Origin: JAQUBU01 sp036677685
GTDB taxonomy: Bacteria > Bacillota > Syntrophomonadia > Syntrophomonadales > Syntrophomonadaceae
Length of the DNA: 64,000 bases
Reading direction: 5' to 3'
Assembly (NCBI GenBank): GCA_036677685.1
Contig: JAVBWA010000026.1
Location: 1 to 64,000, forward strand
The position numbers and the translations under genes were made by a program. How positions within the stretch are numbered: position 1 is the first letter of the stretch; the number at the start of each line of letters is the position of its first letter. The notes below the pieces were generated by a model that was given only the letters and a program-made list of their open reading frames with translations, searched no databases and was not told where the DNA came from. Shown one piece after another: positions 61,779-64,000 of this stretch.

Positions 61779-61790
61779 GGAGGAATCATA

Positions 61791-62063
61791 ATGGACGAAA
61801 AGACCCTGGAATACATGGGCGAGCGCGTGGACAAGGCGCGGAAACTTCGACATGCAATTAGTGAAGTTGAAGGGAAAATCAAGTATTTAAAGACCAAAGT
61901 CATAGTAAATGTTCGGTTTAGCATAGATGACAACTACACCATTATCGGCCAAAACTACATGGGCCTACCTGATAACAGTATTGTATCCCATATTAAAGAG
62001 GTTGCTATCAAAGCCTTGGAAGCCTACCGCGATTCCCTGCAAGCCGAGCTTGACGCGATATAA
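61791..62063 (+). CDS. 90-residue phage protein, unknown
   Basis: It reads MDEKTLEYMGERVDKARKLR and is helix-rich with a coiled-coil-like C-terminus (IKALEAYRDSLQAELDAI is close to the end). AGGAGG upstream. No family recognised. Confidence 0.6.
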   Translation: MDEKTLEYMGERVDKARKLRHAISEVEGKIKYLKTKVIVNVRFSIDDNYTIIGQNYMGLPDNSIVSHIKEVAIKALEAYRDSLQAELDAI

Positions 62064-62073
62064 GAGGCACACC

Positions 62074-62490
62074 ATGACACCGATTGAAGCAGGAGAAGAA
62101 ATCCTGCGGTGCATAGACCATATCCAAAAAACATTTAAACGAAATAGTGAACGAGAAAGCGAACTTGATAAGCAGTTATGCGACCTAGAGCATATGCTTG
62201 AATTTACCCCTATTGACATTCAGCGAGGGTACAAATTAGCCAAGCAAATTCAAGATATTCAACGAGAGCGACGCAGAATCAAGAACGAAATAGAACTTTT
62301 GCGGATACTCCACGACCAAGCAACTAACACGCCTACCGGCAAAAAATTTGTAAACGACTTAACCGCTCACCTTGGTGGTGCGAAAAAACGTAAGGTGCAC
62401 TTAGACAACCGCATCTACACGCCCCGCTCTGAGGCGTTTAAGGAGGCGCAGAATGCGAGTAACGCCGATAGCCCCGATATGGAGGGATAA
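62074..62490 (+). CDS. 138-residue coiled-coil phage protein, unknown
   Basis: A 138-residue protein with heptads over about residues 20-85 (SERESELDKQLCDLEHML, IQDIQRERRRIKNEIELLR). The ATG at 62074 is 10 nt after the previous stop. No family recognised. Confidence 0.6.
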   Translation: MTPIEAGEEILRCIDHIQKTFKRNSERESELDKQLCDLEHMLEFTPIDIQRGYKLAKQIQDIQRERRRIKNEIELLRILHDQATNTPTGKKFVNDLTAHLGGAKKRKVHLDNRIYTPRSEAFKEAQNASNADSPDMEG

Positions 62491-62507
62491 GCAACAAAGG
62501 AGGCAGA

Positions 62508-62957
62508 ATGATACGAACAAAAATAACCGCATACAAACTACTACTCCTAACGCTCCTGCTAATGACAGCAGGAATTTTTTATGCAATCCATTCCCCCGCC
62601 CCGGAGCAGGAAAAGCCACCACAAGCCAAAATAGAACCCCTAGAGCCTGAGATTGAGCCGAGCCGTGGGAGCGAGATTTTATTGTTTGAAGCGACGGCTT
62701 ATTGCCTTGAAGATGGCAACGGTGACGGGTTGACCGCAACAGGTACAATCCCGCAAGAAGGCCGGACGGTTGGAGTTGACCCTTCCGTTATCCCCTACGG
62801 GACGGAGTTAATTATCAACGGCAGACCGGGCTATGTTGCCGAGGACACCGGGGGAGCAATCAAGGGCAACAGGTTGGACATTTTTATGGAGGATTATGGC
62901 CGATGCATTGAGTTCGGCAGGCAGACCGTGAGAGTAGAGATAGGAGGGACGAAATGA
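62508..62957 (+). CDS. 3D-domain (double-psi barrel) protein with membrane anchor
   Basis: A 149-residue protein. Residues 10-28 form a membrane anchor (KLLLLTLLLMTAGIFYAI). The C-terminal 3D domain has FEATAYCLEDGNGDGLTATG, GTIPQEGRTVGVDPSVIPYG and AEDTGGAIKGNRLDIFM with the three conserved aspartates. Such domains act in MltA/RlpA-type peptidoglycan hydrolysis. Finding one among early genes is unusual; it may alter the wall or exclude other phages. AAAGGAGG upstream. Confidence 0.85.
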   Translation: MIRTKITAYKLLLLTLLLMTAGIFYAIHSPAPEQEKPPQAKIEPLEPEIEPSRGSEILLFEATAYCLEDGNGDGLTATGTIPQEGRTVGVDPSVIPYGTELIINGRPGYVAEDTGGAIKGNRLDIFMEDYGRCIEFGRQTVRVEIGGTK

Positions 62958-63115
62958 GTAACCTCAAAGCCTGGACACAAGACCCCGACGACTGGAAGAT
63001 AACCTGCACGCCGAAGCCGAAAAAGACCCGTTGGCAGAAGCTAGAGCCGTGGTTATTAACCATCGGCTTTGTTGTTTTTGTGATGCTTGCAAATGCCCTT
63101 GTAGAACTTATTTAA
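62954..63115 (+). CDS. 53-residue single-membrane-segment phage protein
   Basis: It overlaps the previous stop as ATGA. It reads MSNLKAWTQDPDDWKITC, then a basic stretch (KPKKTRWQK) and a C-terminal helix (LLTIGFVVFVMLANALVELI). Coupling to the 3D-domain gene suggests a joint envelope role. Confidence 0.65.
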   Translation: MSNLKAWTQDPDDWKITCTPKPKKTRWQKLEPWLLTIGFVVFVMLANALVELI

Positions 63116-63127
63116 GGAGGAATTGAG

Positions 63128-64000
63128 ATGGAATTGACGAGAGAAGAAGCGATAAAGAAGTACCGTAAGCAATGGGATTGGTACGCATGGAATCCCGGCA
63201 AGAGCAAGGTAGAATATCCTGAGTTTCAAAAAGTAGGCGGGATACCTTTGAAGCGTTGCTATCTCTGCGAGTTTACCCGTTTTAGTTGTAAGAATTGCCC
63301 GGTGGAATGGCCTAAAACCCATGATGCCGGTGATAGTTATACTAATATTTCTTGCATGAACTCATATTATGGCGAATGGGAAAAAGCCATCGCCCCCGAA
63401 GAACGCTCCCGCCTTGCGGTTTTGATTCGCGACCTGCCGGAGAGGGTTGAGCCAAAAGCCGAGAAGGAAGAACTCAAGCCCGACTTCGAAATCGGTGATT
63501 GGGTGAGGGCGCTGAACTCTGGATGTAGTTTTTCATCTTATAAGGAGTTTTTCGAGCTAAATAACCTTCAAGAATTTGCTAAGGACTTTGCCATGGGACG
63601 CACCGCTGACGGCGTAACTTACAAAGTTGTTGGCATCGGCAAGCACGAAGATTCGCATGATTATTACGGCTTCCTTTATGTCCTGCAAGCCCGTGACGGC
63701 AAAACCTACATTATGCACAACGGCTACGTCGGCAAACCGGAAACAAAAAGCCTTGAGCTGACGGAGACACCGAAACCCGTCCCGAAATTCAAGCCCGGTG
63801 ACAAAGTTGTTCCGGTGAGTAAGAGCGTGTGGTATATAGGTAATTCCGAGCCTAATTGTAGTTCGTGGAAAAACGGCAAATTCCAAAAAGAATATTTAAC
63901 CGTTATGACAATGGAAAGCAGCACAATCAATTATTTGCGAGGCAATATCACCGGAGGGCAAATATATCGCTGTGATGGAGACTACTACCTCGAATCCGAC
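63128..64000 (+). CDS. Large phage protein, partial at the right edge
   Basis: A frame open for 291 codons from an ATG at 63128 (AGGAGG 7 nt upstream) to the end of the window with no stop. The N-terminal part has cysteines in CYLCEFTRFSCKNCP, a zinc-ribbon-like pattern. Two similar segments follow that begin PDFEIGDWVRAL and PKFKPGDKVVPV, with YGFLYVLQARDG between, suggesting repeated beta-barrel units. Function unknown. Confidence 0.7.
   Translation, partial: MELTREEAIKKYRKQWDWYAWNPGKSKVEYPEFQKVGGIPLKRCYLCEFTRFSCKNCPVEWPKTHDAGDSYTNISCMNSYYGEWEKAIAPEERSRLAVLIRDLPERVEPKAEKEELKPDFEIGDWVRALNSGCSFSSYKEFFELNNLQEFAKDFAMGRTADGVTYKVVGIGKHEDSHDYYGFLYVLQARDGKTYIMHNGYVGKPETKSLELTETPKPVPKFKPGDKVVPVSKSVWYIGNSEPNCSSWKNGKFQKEYLTVMTMESSTINYLRGNITGGQIYRCDGDYYLESD

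Overview
This window looks like a chromosome segment of a low-GC, spore-former-type anaerobic Firmicute in the class Clostridia. The evidence is strong AGGAGG ribosome sites, YitT, LytR-CpsA-Psr and S-layer-homology proteins, an acetate-transporter gene, an 11-gene complex I without NuoE/F/G, and a Tad pilus locus with no outer-membrane secretin. A syntrophic or otherwise respiratory clostridium would fit, but species-level assignment is not possible from sequence reading alone.

Layout. 1-7.6 kb: TrhA/HlyIII, an SDR reductase, a non-coding stretch with a strong structured-RNA candidate and a separate nested leader hairpin, an acetate transporter, an orphan ParA with a small coiled-coil partner, a class-V aminotransferase and a DUF192 protein. 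7.6-15.0 kb (minus strand): a complete Tad/Flp pilus operon, flp-tadV-tadE-tadG-cpaB-cpaE-cpaF-tadB-tadC. 15.2-16.0 kb: YitT. 16.4-27.3 kb: a mannose-centred glycan locus holding ManC, phosphomannomutase, a GT4 glycosyltransferase, an alpha/alpha-toroid protein, a PAS histidine kinase with a decayed paralogue beside it, and an 1177-residue glycosyltransferase-like/GH130 fusion. 27.7-29.6 kb: oligoendopeptidase F. 29.9-40.3 kb (minus strand): nuoABCDHIJKLMN. 40.9-52.8 kb: cell-envelope and signalling genes (PG-binding/LysM, LCP, flavin reductase, HflX, ABC-F, DUF169, SLH protein, HD-GYP response regulator). 53.1 kb: tRNA-Ala(CGC). 53.3-64 kb: left arm of a prophage integrated beside that tRNA (integrase, CI-like repressor, operators, Cro-like and antirepressor genes, many small early genes, and a recombination module of SbcC-like ATPase, Fe-S PD-(D/E)XK nuclease and Sak4-like ATPase). 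The prophage runs off the right end.

The chromosomal part carries at least three families of dispersed non-coding repeats. R1 is a mosaic of short hairpins with at least ten copies. R2 is a roughly 120-bp long hairpin whose outer arms differ between copies yet stay self-complementary. R3 is a paired GGGACATTCCC / GGGTGTGTCCC element that sits directly upstream of manB, nuoA and nuoH and appears to supply their Shine-Dalgarno sequences. A fourth hairpin-rich insert splits the nuo operon between nuoL and nuoM.

The best candidates for undescribed biology are the fused GT/GH130 protein with a lost DxD motif in its mannose cluster, the structured RNA at 2.2 kb, the R3 repeats that donate ribosome sites, and two genes whose best-supported start codons are non-canonical (ATT and ATC).
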